64,000 nt of DNA from assembly GCF_901686465.1 (NCBI RefSeq), contig NZ_LR594487.1:528824-592823 (forward strand). Reading direction: 5' to 3'. The notes beneath the pieces are model-generated. The model saw only the letters and a list, made by a program, of their open reading frames with translations, searched no databases and was not told the DNA's origin. This DNA is from Halorubrum sp. DM2 (GTDB lineage Archaea > Halobacteriota > Halobacteria > Halobacteriales > Haloferacaceae). A program made the translations under genes and the position numbers. Positions 43,901 to 53,418 of the stretch are shown here, in pieces. The stretch's first letter is position 1; every line of letters begins with the position of its first letter.

Positions 43901-45285
43901 CTGACGGGCCGATCCTCTCCGTTGAGGCGTTACGGACGACGTTCCACACCGATCGCGAGACCGTCCGCGCCGTTGACGGCGTCGACTTCGACGTGTCGCC
44001 CGGTCGGACGCTCGGAATCGTGGGGGAGAGCGGGTCCGGCAAGAGCGTCACGGCGCGCACGATCCTCGGTCTCGTCGACGATCCGGGCCGCGTCGATCCG
44101 GACGGATCCGTCCGGTATCACGACCCCGAGTTCGTCCGTCGGACGGCCGCGTCCCACCCCGATCGGGTCCGCTGGCTCGACGCCGAGAGCGACGAGACCG
44201 GTTCGCGGTCCGAGGCGGACTCGCGGTCTGGGACCGGCTCGGCCTCCGAGTCGGCACCGGACGAGGGGGTAGACGACCGCTTCGTGACCGTGACTGACGG
44301 CCACCCGGACGAAGGGGCAGGCGGGATCGAGGCGGGGTGGGTCGACCTGGTCGCCGCACCGCAGGCCGTCACCGAGGAGGCCCGGGGCAGCGAGATCGCC
44401 ATGGTGTTTCAAGACGCCGCCAGCAGCCTCAACCCGGTGTACACCGTCGGCAACCAGATCCGGGAGCTGCTCCGAATTCACCGCGGACTCGACGGCGAGG
44501 AAGCGAGGCGGACCGCGGCAACTCTCCTGGAAGACGTCGGCATTCCCGACCCCGAGCGCCGCCTCGACGAGTACCCACACCAGTTCTCGGGCGGGATGCA
44601 ACAGCGGGCGGCGATAGCGCTCGCGCTCGCCTGCGACCCGGCGGTGCTGCTCTGTGATGAGCCCACCACCGGACTCGACGTCACGATCCAGGCGCAGATC
44701 CTCGACCTGCTCGAACGGCTCCAGCGGGAACGCGAACTCGCCGTCGTGTTCATCACCCACGACATGGGGGTCATCTCCCGGATCGCCGACACCGTCGCCG
44801 TCATGTACGCCGGCGAGATCGTCGAGCGGGCGTCGGCGGAGCGGCTGTTCGGCGAGCCGCGTCACCCCTACACCGAGGGACTACTGGAGAGCATCCCGGG
44901 GCTGGTGGCCGATATCGACCTCCTCCCGACGATCGACGGCAGCGTCCCGACGCCCAACGAGCCGGCCACGAGCTGCCGGTTCGCTCCCCGCTGCCCGGAG
45001 GCGATGCCCGAGTGTGAGACGGTCCACCCTCGTCACGTCCCAGTCGGCGACGACGCGACCTCCCCGCGCGACGAGACGGGCGACGCGGCCTCGGCGGACC
45101 GACACACGGCCGCCTGCCTCCTCTATCCCGAGTCCCTCTCGCGTCGAGCCCGATTGGCGGCCCACGAGGCGGCTGACGCGTCACGCGCGGACGACTCCGG
45201 CGACTTGGGCGAATCGGAGGACTCGGACGCCCCGCACGTACCGCTGGACCGATCTCCCGGTAAAGATGACGAGGACCAGCCATGA
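43897..45285 (+). CDS. dppD: Dipeptide/oligopeptide ABC transporter ATP-binding protein (DppD-like)
   Basis: A 462-residue ATPase from GTG. Walker A GESGSGKSVTAR is followed after about 30 residues by an insert of about 90 acidic residues (SDETGSRSEADSRSGTG...). The Q-loop EIAMVFQDAASSLNPVY, signature FSGGMQQRAAIALAL, Walker B VLLCDEPTTGLD and the switch His in FITHD then follow. The C-terminal oligopeptide-type domain has CRFAPRCPEAMPEC, which may bind a cluster or zinc. The last 70 residues are an acidic tail. It energises the transport complex at the inner membrane face. Confidence 0.9.
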   Translation: MTDGPILSVEALRTTFHTDRETVRAVDGVDFDVSPGRTLGIVGESGSGKSVTARTILGLVDDPGRVDPDGSVRYHDPEFVRRTAASHPDRVRWLDAESDETGSRSEADSRSGTGSASESAPDEGVDDRFVTVTDGHPDEGAGGIEAGWVDLVAAPQAVTEEARGSEIAMVFQDAASSLNPVYTVGNQIRELLRIHRGLDGEEARRTAATLLEDVGIPDPERRLDEYPHQFSGGMQQRAAIALALACDPAVLLCDEPTTGLDVTIQAQILDLLERLQRERELAVVFITHDMGVISRIADTVAVMYAGEIVERASAERLFGEPRHPYTEGLLESIPGLVADIDLLPTIDGSVPTPNEPATSCRFAPRCPEAMPECETVHPRHVPVGDDATSPRDETGDAASADRHTAACLLYPESLSRRARLAAHEAADASRADDSGDLGESEDSDAPHVPLDRSPGKDDEDQP

Positions 45286-46610
45286 GCAACGCACACGCCC
45301 CCACATCGGACGAGGAGCCGCTCGTCAGCGTCGACGGGCTACGGACGTACTACGAGAGCGACCGCTTGGTCGGCGGCCAGCCGCTCAAGGCGGTCGACGG
45401 CGTCTCCTTCGACATCGGCCGCGGTGATACCATCGGTATCGTCGGCGAGTCCGGGTGCGGGAAGACGACGCTCGGCCGGAGCATCCTCCAGCTGGAGGAC
45501 GTCGACGCGGGGCGAGTTCGGTTCGACGGCCGCGACGTGACCGACTTCGGCCGTCGGGAACTGAAGGCGTGGCGGCAGGACGCACAGATGGTGTACCAGA
45601 ACCCGAACACGGCGGTCAACGAACGCATGACCGTCGGTCGAATCGTCCGCGAGCCGCTCGACGTCCACGACTGGGGGACTGAGGCCGAGCGGCGAGACCG
45701 CGTCATGGAGCTCCTCGAAAAGGTCGGCCTCGACGAGGAGCACTACTACAGGTACCCTCACCAGTTCTCCGGCGGACAGCGTCAGCGGATCGGCATCGCC
45801 AGGGCATTGGCCCCCGAACCGGAGTTCATCGTCCTCGACGAGCCGGTCTCGGCGCTCGACGTCTCCGTTCAGGCGAAGATCCTCAACCTCCTCACCGAGC
45901 TACAGCGGGAACTGGATCTCACGTACATGCTCATCGCGCACGACCTGAGCGTGGTCCGCCACGTCTGTGATCGCGTCGGTGTCATGTACCTCGGGAAGCT
46001 GATGGAACTGAGTCCCACTGAGGAACTGTTCCGGTCTCCGTCGAATCCCTACACGCGCGCGCTGCTGTCGGCGATACCACACCCGGACCCGGAGCTAACG
46101 CAAGAGCGTATCACGCTTCGCGGGTCCCCGCCGAGTCCCCGGGACCCGCCGTCGGGCTGCGTCTTCTCGACCCGGTGTCCGTTCAAGATCAGACCGCCGG
46201 AACACGAGTCGGTGACTGACGAGGCGTGGGCGCGCGTCGAGGAGTTCCGCGCGGTGCTCCGCGAGCGCGACCGCGACGCCGACGGCCTCGTCGACAGGGC
46301 GAAACGCCGCCTCGGCGTCCGGAGCGGATCGACGCCGGTCGCCGAGGTCCGCGACGACCTCTTCGCGGACGTGGTCCTCTCCGACGCGACTCGGGATCCG
46401 ATCGACCGCGCGACGGAAATCGCGGCCGACGGACGGATCGCCGAGGCCGTGGCCGTCCTCGACGAGACGTTCGGGACGGTGTGTGAGACCGACGTTCCGG
46501 AGCTCCACTCGACCGGAGAAGACCGGGTGAGTCGGTGTCACCGGCACGGCGAGGCGTACGCCGACCCGACCGCGCGCCGCGCCGAGTCCGACGAGACCCC
46601 GCGTCGGTGA
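45282..46610 (+). CDS. dppF: Dipeptide/oligopeptide ABC transporter ATP-binding protein (DppF-like)
   Basis: A 442-residue ATPase: Walker A GESGCGKTTLGRS, Q-loop MVYQNPNTAVNERMTV, signature FSGGQRQRIGIARAL, Walker B FIVLDEPVSALD, and LIAHDLSVVRHVCDRVGVMYLGK. The oligopeptide C-terminal motif GCVFSTRCPFK is present. About 120 residues extend beyond this, acidic and ending HRHGEAYADPTARR. It overlaps dppD by four bases and ends the operon; the convergent binding-protein gene ends 30 bases further. Confidence 0.92.
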   Translation: MSNAHAPTSDEEPLVSVDGLRTYYESDRLVGGQPLKAVDGVSFDIGRGDTIGIVGESGCGKTTLGRSILQLEDVDAGRVRFDGRDVTDFGRRELKAWRQDAQMVYQNPNTAVNERMTVGRIVREPLDVHDWGTEAERRDRVMELLEKVGLDEEHYYRYPHQFSGGQRQRIGIARALAPEPEFIVLDEPVSALDVSVQAKILNLLTELQRELDLTYMLIAHDLSVVRHVCDRVGVMYLGKLMELSPTEELFRSPSNPYTRALLSAIPHPDPELTQERITLRGSPPSPRDPPSGCVFSTRCPFKIRPPEHESVTDEAWARVEEFRAVLRERDRDADGLVDRAKRRLGVRSGSTPVAEVRDDLFADVVLSDATRDPIDRATEIAADGRIAEAVAVLDETFGTVCETDVPELHSTGEDRVSRCHRHGEAYADPTARRAESDETPRR

Positions 46611-46640
46611 CCGTCGCTTGCGGTCGGTCCGCGTCGCTCG

Positions 46641-48461
46641 TTAGCGGTTCAGCGAGATCTCGTTGAGCTGCGGGCGACGCTGTGACCCGTGCATCTCCAG
46701 CCCCTCGACCCAGTCGTACCAGTACAGCTCCTCGACGGGGTGCCACAGCGGCAGCATCGTCATGTCCGCCCAGTTGGCGCGCTCGATCTCGAGGTACGCA
46801 TCGTCTCGGGTCTCTTGGGCGTCTTCAGACGGCACACGGTTCTCCTCGTAGCGTCCCCACGCGTCCGTGGCGCGCTGTGCGGCGTCGGACAGCTGGTCGT
46901 ACTCGTACTCCGCTTCGGCACCCCACCGAGACCACGCGAACTCGTTCGGGTACGCGAACCGCAGCATCGAGTCGGCCTCCAGCCAGCTGAGCTCGTTCCA
47001 CACCGCGTAGATGGTGATGTCCCCTTCGATGGCCCGGTTGGTGAGCGTCGCGATCGGCGCTTGTTCGATCTCCAGGTCGATGTGGACCGCCTCTGCCTGA
47101 TCGCGCAGCAGGTTCGCGATCTCGCCCCACTCCGAGGCCTGCCGGTCGGACGGGAACTGTAGCGTCGTCTCGTACGGGTCGTCCGCGGTGTATCCGGCCT
47201 CCTCCATCACCTGACGAGCGGCGTCGAGGTCGGACTCCGCGTACCCGTACGGGTAGTCCTCCTGTGCCGTCTGGCGGTAGTTGCTCGCGCCCCCGGGGAA
47301 CGCGCTGGGCGGCGTCAGGAAGTAGGCGGGTTCGCCCTGCCCCCGGACGGCCGTCTCCGTGATCTGCTCCTGGTTGACGATGTACGCGATGGCCTTCCGC
47401 GCCGGCTCTTCGACTCGAAGCGTGTTGAAGATCAGATACTGCGTTCGCGGGAGGCTCGTCTCGCCGTAGTTGAGGGTCTCGCCTCCGACCGGGCCGTAGG
47501 TGCCCTGACTCCGGTCCTCGTCGATCTCCTGGTCGACCTCCAGTAGTGCCGGGTCGAACTGCGACCGCGGCATGTTGAAGATGTCGACGTTCTGCTCGTT
47601 CACCGCACGGGTGTACCGAGCGTTCGGGTCCTCGAGGATCTGCCAGCGGATCCCGTCGATGTTCGCCACCGATCCGCGGTAGTCGTCGAAGCGCTCGACG
47701 ACGATCTCGTTTCCGGGGTCCCAGCGGACGAACTGGAACGGCCCCGTCCCGGTGAGCCGTTCGGTCGACCACTCGTCGTACGGCACCTCGCCGTCGTATC
47801 CCTCGATGTCGCCGACGATCCCTTCGGGGATCACGGTGAATCGGAGGTCGGCGAGGTTCCCGAGCGTGTTCTGGAACGGCTCCTCCAGCGTCATCTCGAC
47901 CGTGTACTCGTCGACGGCCTCCAACGCTAACGACCCGGGGACGGTTTCGCCGTCCTCGTTGGTCTCGTGGGCCACCGACATCGGCCCTCTGACGATCCGG
48001 TCTTGGTTGTTGCGGTTGTTCTCCGACTCCGCGAGCCGCCGCCACGAGTAGACCGCGTCGGAGGCGGTCAGCTCCCTGCCGTTGTGGAACGAGACGCCTT
48101 CCTTGAACGTGAACGTGTACGTCAGGTAGTCGTCGGAGACCGTGTACTCGTCGACGAGCATCGACTCGACGGGAGCGGTCCCGTCGGCGTAGGTGAACGG
48201 CTGCTCGTGGACCTGCGAGCTCATCCACGCGTTGATGCCGCCCGAGATCCCGATCGGGTCCAGCGTCGCCCGGGGGTTCTGGATGAGCTGAAGCTGCCCG
48301 GCGTTCAGCTGGTCTTGGCCGTCGCCGTCGGCGTCCGAACCGTTCCCGTCGGCTCCAGATTCCTCGACCGGGTCCTCTTCGCCCGAACATCCCGCGACCG
48401 CGACGCTCGACACCGTTCCCACGCCCGCGAGGAACTTCCGTCGATCAATGTTCTCTGACAC
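46641..48461 (-). CDS. dppA: Dipeptide/oligopeptide ABC transporter substrate-binding lipoprotein (DppA-like)
   Basis: A 606-residue exported solute-binding protein of family SBP_bac_5. A Tat-type start (NIDRRKFLAGVGTVSSVAVAGC) has the RRKFL motif and a lipobox Cys, so it is a Tat-exported lipoprotein. The mature part carries YTFTFKEGVSFHNGRELTASDAVYSWRRL, TGTGPFQFVRWDPGNEIV and VRGQGEPAYFLTPPS typical of peptide-binding proteins. It is convergent with dppBCDF rather than in the operon, so it needs its own promoter. A low-complexity Asp/Gly linker follows the lipobox. Confidence 0.92.
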   Translation of the reverse strand: MSENIDRRKFLAGVGTVSSVAVAGCSGEEDPVEESGADGNGSDADGDGQDQLNAGQLQLIQNPRATLDPIGISGGINAWMSSQVHEQPFTYADGTAPVESMLVDEYTVSDDYLTYTFTFKEGVSFHNGRELTASDAVYSWRRLAESENNRNNQDRIVRGPMSVAHETNEDGETVPGSLALEAVDEYTVEMTLEEPFQNTLGNLADLRFTVIPEGIVGDIEGYDGEVPYDEWSTERLTGTGPFQFVRWDPGNEIVVERFDDYRGSVANIDGIRWQILEDPNARYTRAVNEQNVDIFNMPRSQFDPALLEVDQEIDEDRSQGTYGPVGGETLNYGETSLPRTQYLIFNTLRVEEPARKAIAYIVNQEQITETAVRGQGEPAYFLTPPSAFPGGASNYRQTAQEDYPYGYAESDLDAARQVMEEAGYTADDPYETTLQFPSDRQASEWGEIANLLRDQAEAVHIDLEIEQAPIATLTNRAIEGDITIYAVWNELSWLEADSMLRFAYPNEFAWSRWGAEAEYEYDQLSDAAQRATDAWGRYEENRVPSEDAQETRDDAYLEIERANWADMTMLPLWHPVEELYWYDWVEGLEMHGSQRRPQLNEISLNR

Positions 48462-48713
48462 ACGCTGACTTGCGATGGATCGGCTAAATCACTTGGCATA
48501 CCACTGGATACCGCCAATATCTCTGACGAACTCCGAACGGGCGTTCGCGGGTTCGAACGCCTCGTCGCTACCTCACCGTCCGCGACTTCGGATCGGATCG
48601 ATCACGGGGCAACGGCCGCCGACTCGGCCGTCGGGCGGTTCGGAGTGGCGTCCGCCGACGTCGACCGCTGTCGCTCCGCAACCACTAAACGCGGCTCGCC
48701 CCTTCCCCCGGTA

Positions 48714-50231
48714 ATGGCCGACTGGACGGAGAAGTACCGCCCGAGCACGCTCTCGGAGGTGCGCGGCAACGACAAGGCCCGCGACGCGTTCGCGGAGTGG
48801 GCCCGCTCGTGGGACGATCACCATGAGGCGGTCGTCCTCCACGGCAGCCCGGGCGTCGGGAAGACGAGCGCGGCGCACGCGCTCGCGAACGACATGGGGT
48901 GGGAGACGGTGGAGCTGAACGCCTCCGACCAGCGCACCGCCGACGTCATCGAGCGCTTCGCGGGGCGGGCCGCCCGCAACGCCACCCTCGGCGGCAGCGC
49001 GGCCGGCGGCGGCGCGGCCGGCGGCGACACCGCCTCGCGACAGCTCGTAATCTTAGACGAGGCCGACAACATCCACGGCAACTACGACCGAGGCGGGGCC
49101 TCGGCGATCACGGAGCTGGTCAAGGAGTCGGGCCAGCCCATCGTCCTCATCGCCAACGACTACTACGACATGTCGCGGGGCCTTCGGAACGCCACCCAGG
49201 AGATCGAGTTCCGCGACGTCTCCGCGCGCTCGATCGTCCCCGTCCTCCGGGACATCTGCCGCAAGGAGGGGATCGAGTTCGAGTCGGACGCGCTCCAACA
49301 GATCGCGGAGGGGAACCGCGGCGACCTCCGCGGCGCGGTCAACGACCTCCAAGCCGCCACGCAGGGGCGCGACTCGATCGCGGTCGCGGACGTGGTCACC
49401 GGCGACCGCGACAAGGCGCTCGGGCTGTTCCCCTTCCTCGACGCCGTGTTGAAAGAGGAGTCCGCCGAGGAGGCGCTCCAGTCCGCCTACGCCGTCGACG
49501 AGACCCCGGACGACCTGGCGGCGTGGATCGAGAACAACGTCTTAGACGTGTACGACCCGGCGGAGGCGGTCCGCGCGTACGACTTCCTCGCGAACGCCGA
49601 CGTGTGGCTCGGTCGGGTCCGCGCCACGCAGAACTACACCTACTGGCGGTACGCGACAGACAACGCGGCGGCGGGCGTCGCGGCGGCCCGCGACGGCGAG
49701 AAGGGCGGGTGGACGCGGTACGGTCGCCCGCAGTTCTGGTCGGCGTCGGACGCGACCGCGGACGAGGTCGTCGGCAAGATCGCGGCCGCGAGCGGCTGTA
49801 GCGTCGCGACCGCGCGCCGCGAGGTGTTGCCGTTCCTCGAAGCGGTCACCCACCACTGTAAGCCCCGAGCGCTGACGGTCGCGATGGCGGCGGCGTACGA
49901 CCTCGACGAGGCGGGCGTCGCCTTCGTCACCGGCTCGGGCGAGTCGACAAACAAGGTCGCGTCGATCGTCGAGGACGCGCAGGCCCGCCGCGAGGAACTC
50001 ATCGAGGAACACGCCGACGGGGCCTTCGCGCTCGGCGGGACGGGGCGCGAGGACGACGGAGACGACGGGGCCGCCGACGGCGACGGCTCCGTCGCGGACG
50101 GGTCCGAAGCGATCGCCGTCGGCTCTGAACGCGGCGACGCGGCGGCCGACGCCCCCGCCGACGCGTCGGCGGACGACGAGGATCCCGACGACGCGGACGA
50201 CGATCAGGCCGGGCTGAACGACTTCATGTGA
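48714..50231 (+). CDS. rfcL: Replication factor C large subunit (clamp loader)
   Basis: A 505-residue AAA+ protein: WTEKYRPSTLSEVRGNDKARDA, Walker A HGSPGVGKTSAAHALA, Walker B LVILDEADNIHGNYDRGG. After the AAA+ lid and collar helices comes an acidic Asp/Ala/Gly tail ending in QAGLNDFM, which resembles the PIP box used to bind the PCNA clamp. It loads PCNA on DNA together with the small subunits. A Gly/Ala insert (GGSAAGGGAAGGDT) lies between Walker A and B. The ATG at 48714 fits the family start. Confidence 0.95.
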   Translation: MADWTEKYRPSTLSEVRGNDKARDAFAEWARSWDDHHEAVVLHGSPGVGKTSAAHALANDMGWETVELNASDQRTADVIERFAGRAARNATLGGSAAGGGAAGGDTASRQLVILDEADNIHGNYDRGGASAITELVKESGQPIVLIANDYYDMSRGLRNATQEIEFRDVSARSIVPVLRDICRKEGIEFESDALQQIAEGNRGDLRGAVNDLQAATQGRDSIAVADVVTGDRDKALGLFPFLDAVLKEESAEEALQSAYAVDETPDDLAAWIENNVLDVYDPAEAVRAYDFLANADVWLGRVRATQNYTYWRYATDNAAAGVAAARDGEKGGWTRYGRPQFWSASDATADEVVGKIAAASGCSVATARREVLPFLEAVTHHCKPRALTVAMAAAYDLDEAGVAFVTGSGESTNKVASIVEDAQARREELIEEHADGAFALGGTGREDDGDDGAADGDGSVADGSEAIAVGSERGDAAADAPADASADDEDPDDADDDQAGLNDFM

Positions 50232-50259
50232 CCGGCTCGCTGCCGCGCATCGCGGCCGC

Positions 50260-51375
50260 TCACGCGCTGTGCGTCGGGTTCGACTCGTTTTCGGGCGATT
50301 CCCCGACGTTGAGCGGACCGTCGCAGACGAACTCGAACCGCGCGCCGCCCTCTCGGCTCTCCGTCACCGAGACGGCCCAGTCGTGCGCCTCCGCGATCCG
50401 CTCGACGATCGCCAGCCCGAAGCCGGTGCCGTCGGGGGCGGTGGTGTGTCCGGGCTCGAAGACGGCGTCCCGCTGGTCGGGATCGATACCCGGACCGTCG
50501 TCCGCGACGTAGAATTCGTCGTCGGTCCGGCCGACGCGGACGCGGACCGCCGCGTCCTCGACGTCCGCGGGTTCCTCCTCGCGCGTCGAGAGCGTCCCGG
50601 ACGCGATGTGGTAACCCGTCTCGGATTCGTCTCCGGTCGGTCCGGGGCCGGAGAGGGCGTCGACGCCGCCGGGCGTCCCGTGTTCGAGCGCGTTTCGGAA
50701 GAGGTTCTCGAAGGCCTGTCGGAGCCTGTCGGGATCGCACGAGACCGTCCCGAGCGGTCCGTCGACGACGAGGGCGGCGTCGGCCGGCTCGCCGACGGTC
50801 TCCCACGCCCGATCGACGACCGACCGCAGCTCCGTCGGCTCTGCGGTCCGAACCGTCTCTCCCTCCCGGGCCAGCGTCAGGAGCTCGCCGATGAGGTCGT
50901 CCATCCGGTCGAGCGCGTCGAGGGCCCGCTCTAACCGCTCCGTCGCCGCGTCGCCGTCGATGTCGTCGGCCAGTTCGACGTTCCCGACCGCGACGGAGAG
51001 GGGATTCCGGAGGTCGTGAGAGACGACGCTCGCGAACTCCTCTAGCCGCTCCCGCTGTCGCTCCAGCCGACGCCGGCGCTCGACGCGCTCGTCCGCCGGG
51101 AAGAGGTAACCGACCACGTCGCTGCCGTCGGTCTCCCGGCCGCGCTCGTGGATCCACTGCGACTCCGCGCCGCTCTCGACCCGGTACACGATGTCGACGG
51201 GACCGGTCTCTAAGGCCGCGCGGAGCCGGTCACGGTCCTCGTCGGCCACGCAACCGAGCCACCCCCCGTCCGGTCGCTCCGGCAGGTCGAGCCGCGGGTC
51301 TCCGGCGGCCTCGACCACGAACCGAGAGGCGTCGCCCTCGGGACGACGGTACGCGATTCCGGGGCGCTGTTCCAT
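50260..51375 (-). CDS. Soluble sensor histidine kinase (PAS-like plus HisKA plus HATPase)
   Basis: A 371-residue protein from ATG 51375; a GTG four codons upstream is the alternative. A PAS-like sensory part (residues 5-100) is followed by a coiled coil and the phospho-acceptor box SVVSHDLRNPLSVAVGN. The ATP-binding domain has the N-box FENLFRNALEHGTPGG, G1 VADDGPGID and G2 GTGFGLAIVERI. There are no membrane helices, so it senses an internal signal or pairs with another sensor. An acidic insert of about 35 residues lies between N- and G1-boxes. The partner regulator is not nearby. Confidence 0.9.
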   Translation of the reverse strand: MEQRPGIAYRRPEGDASRFVVEAAGDPRLDLPERPDGGWLGCVADEDRDRLRAALETGPVDIVYRVESGAESQWIHERGRETDGSDVVGYLFPADERVERRRRLERQRERLEEFASVVSHDLRNPLSVAVGNVELADDIDGDAATERLERALDALDRMDDLIGELLTLAREGETVRTAEPTELRSVVDRAWETVGEPADAALVVDGPLGTVSCDPDRLRQAFENLFRNALEHGTPGGVDALSGPGPTGDESETGYHIASGTLSTREEEPADVEDAAVRVRVGRTDDEFYVADDGPGIDPDQRDAVFEPGHTTAPDGTGFGLAIVERIAEAHDWAVSVTESREGGARFEFVCDGPLNVGESPENESNPTHSA

Positions 51376-51576
51376 TCGTTCCGACACGTGTCAACGAGGC
51401 TATTCTGCCATGATAAACCTTACTCGCCTATCACTTGTCATACGGTGAGATCAACTCGAAAACACGCGAAATAATCGGTTCGGGCGACCCGGTAGCCGAC
51501 TCGGCAGGGAATCCGTCGGCCCCGATCGGGAGGGACCGCCGAGGGAACTTTGTCCCGTCCGCCGGTGTGTGGACGT

Positions 51577-52650
51577 ATGCGCGCAGCGATCCTGCGAGAG
51601 TACGGCGAGCCGCTCGCGGTCCGCGACGTTCCGGGCCCCGAACCGGCACCCGACGGGGCCGTCGTCCGCGTGGACGCCTGCGGCGTCTGTCGCAGCGACT
51701 GGCACGCCTGGGCCGGCCACGGCGAGTGGGCCGACGACCGCGTCCCGCGCGGCCAGATCCTCGGCCACGAACCGGCCGGCGAGGTCGTCGCCGTCGGCGA
51801 CGAAGTCGACCGGTTCCGCCCGAGCGACCGCGTCGTGGTCCCCTTCTCGCTCGGCGACGGCACCTGTCCGCACTGCCGTCGCGGGGCCGGGAACGTCTGC
51901 GAGGACGGGCGGGCGCTGGGGTTCGAGCCGGCCGCTCAGGGCGCGTTCGCGGAGCGGGTGGCGGTCCCGGCAGCCGACTACAACCTCGTTGAGCGCCCGC
52001 CGTGGCTCGACGCGACCGCCGCCGCGGCGCTCGGATGTCGGTACATGACGGCGTACCACGCGCTCGCCGAGCGGGCGGGCGTCGGCGGCGGCGACGCCGT
52101 CGCGGTCCACGGCTGCGGGGGCGTCGGTCTCTCCGCGGTCCAGATCGCCGCGGCGCTCGGCGCGCGCGTGATCGCGGTCGATGTCGACGACGACGCGCTC
52201 GCGCTGGCGACCGAGTCCGGCGCTGACGCGACCGTGAACCCGACCGCCGAGGACGGCGGAGCCCGAACCGTCCCGGAGCGCGTCCGCGACCTCACAGACG
52301 GCGGCGCGGACGTGTCGCTCGACGCCCTCGGAATCGCCGAGACCTGTCGCAACTCGGTCCGGTCGCTGCGGCCGCGCGGCACCCACGTCCAGGTCGGGCT
52401 CACGACCGACGCCGAGCGGGGTGAGGTGTCGCTCCCGACCGACTGGATGACCCGGTGGGAGATCTCCTTTATCGGCTCGCGCGGGATGCCGCCGACGAGC
52501 TACCCGGACCTGTTCGCGCTGATCGAGGCGACCGACATCGATCCGGGCGCGCTGGTCACCAGCGAGCTGTCCTTGTCGGAGGTGTCGGGGCGGCTCGCGG
52601 CCATGGAGGAGTACGACGCACGGGGCGTCGAGGTCGTCACCGACCTCTGA
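51577..52650 (+). CDS. Zinc-dependent alcohol dehydrogenase (MDR family)
   Basis: A 357-residue dehydrogenase. The catalytic zinc region is CGVCRSDWHAWAGHGEWAD then GHEPAGEVVAVG, and the cofactor loop is VHGCGGVGLSAVQIAAALGARVIAVD. The structural zinc lobe reads DGTCPHCRRGAGNVC: three of the four usual cysteines are present and the first position is Asp. The family oxidises alcohols with NAD(P)+, but the specificity is not clear. The ATG at 51577 gives the usual start (MRAAILREYGEPL). It is single, divergent from the kinase and convergent with the amino acid transporter genes. Confidence 0.9.
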   Translation: MRAAILREYGEPLAVRDVPGPEPAPDGAVVRVDACGVCRSDWHAWAGHGEWADDRVPRGQILGHEPAGEVVAVGDEVDRFRPSDRVVVPFSLGDGTCPHCRRGAGNVCEDGRALGFEPAAQGAFAERVAVPAADYNLVERPPWLDATAAAALGCRYMTAYHALAERAGVGGGDAVAVHGCGGVGLSAVQIAAALGARVIAVDVDDDALALATESGADATVNPTAEDGGARTVPERVRDLTDGGADVSLDALGIAETCRNSVRSLRPRGTHVQVGLTTDAERGEVSLPTDWMTRWEISFIGSRGMPPTSYPDLFALIEATDIDPGALVTSELSLSEVSGRLAAMEEYDARGVEVVTDL

Positions 52651-52689
52651 GATCGACCCAAGAGGAACCGACACCGGCCGCGGAAGGGC

Positions 52690-53418
52690 TTACAACAGCC
52701 GCGAGAGGAACTGTTGACCGCGCTCGGTCGCCGGCTCCTCGAAGAAGGACTCCGTCTCGCTCCGCTCGACGACCCGGCCGTCGGCCATCAGGACGATCCG
52801 GTCGCCGACCTCCCGGGCGAACCCCATCTCGTGGGTGACGAGGACCATCGTCATGCCGTCGGCGGCGAGCCCCTCGATCACGTCCAACACCTCGCCGACG
52901 AGTTCGGGGTCGAGCGCGCTCGTCACCTCGTCGAACAGCATCGTCTTCGGCTCCATCGCGAGCGCGCGGGCGATGGCGACGCGCTGCTGTTGGCCGCCCG
53001 AGAGCGCGCCCGGATACGACTCGGCCTGGTCGGCGAGTCCGACGCGATCGAGGAGCTCCGACGCGGCCTCCTTCGCCTCGGCCTCCGGCTCGCCCTTGAC
53101 CTTCTCCGGCGCGAGCGCGACGTTTTCGAGGGCGGTCTTGTGCGGGAAGAGGTTGAACGACTGGAACACCATCCCGATCTGCTGGCGGATCTCGTTGATG
53201 TTCGTCTCGATCACGGACCGCCCGTCGAGACGGATGTCGCCCCCCTGAATCTCCTCTAGCCTGTTCGCACACCGGAGCAGCGTCGACTTGCCGGAGCCGG
53301 ACGGCCCGATGACGACGACGACCTCCCCCTCGTCGACGGAGAGGTCGACGTCGTACAGCACCTGCGTGTCTCCGAACGACTTGTCGACGCCGTCGAACTC
53401 GACCAGCGGACCGGTCAC
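52690..53418 (-). CDS. glnQ: Polar amino acid ABC transporter ATP-binding protein (GlnQ-like)
   Basis: A 242-residue ATPase: Walker A IGPSGSGKSTLLRCANRLEE, Q-loop IGMVFQSFNLFPHKTALENV, signature LSGGQQQRVAIARAL, Walker B TMLFDEVTSALDPELVGEVLDV and switch VLVTHEMGFAREVGDRI. All motifs are the polar-amino-acid type. It overlaps the permease stop by four bases. The three genes (binding protein, permease, ATPase) form a minus-strand operon. Confidence 0.95.
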   Translation of the reverse strand: MTGPLVEFDGVDKSFGDTQVLYDVDLSVDEGEVVVVIGPSGSGKSTLLRCANRLEEIQGGDIRLDGRSVIETNINEIRQQIGMVFQSFNLFPHKTALENVALAPEKVKGEPEAEAKEAASELLDRVGLADQAESYPGALSGGQQQRVAIARALAMEPKTMLFDEVTSALDPELVGEVLDVIEGLAADGMTMVLVTHEMGFAREVGDRIVLMADGRVVERSETESFFEEPATERGQQFLSRLL

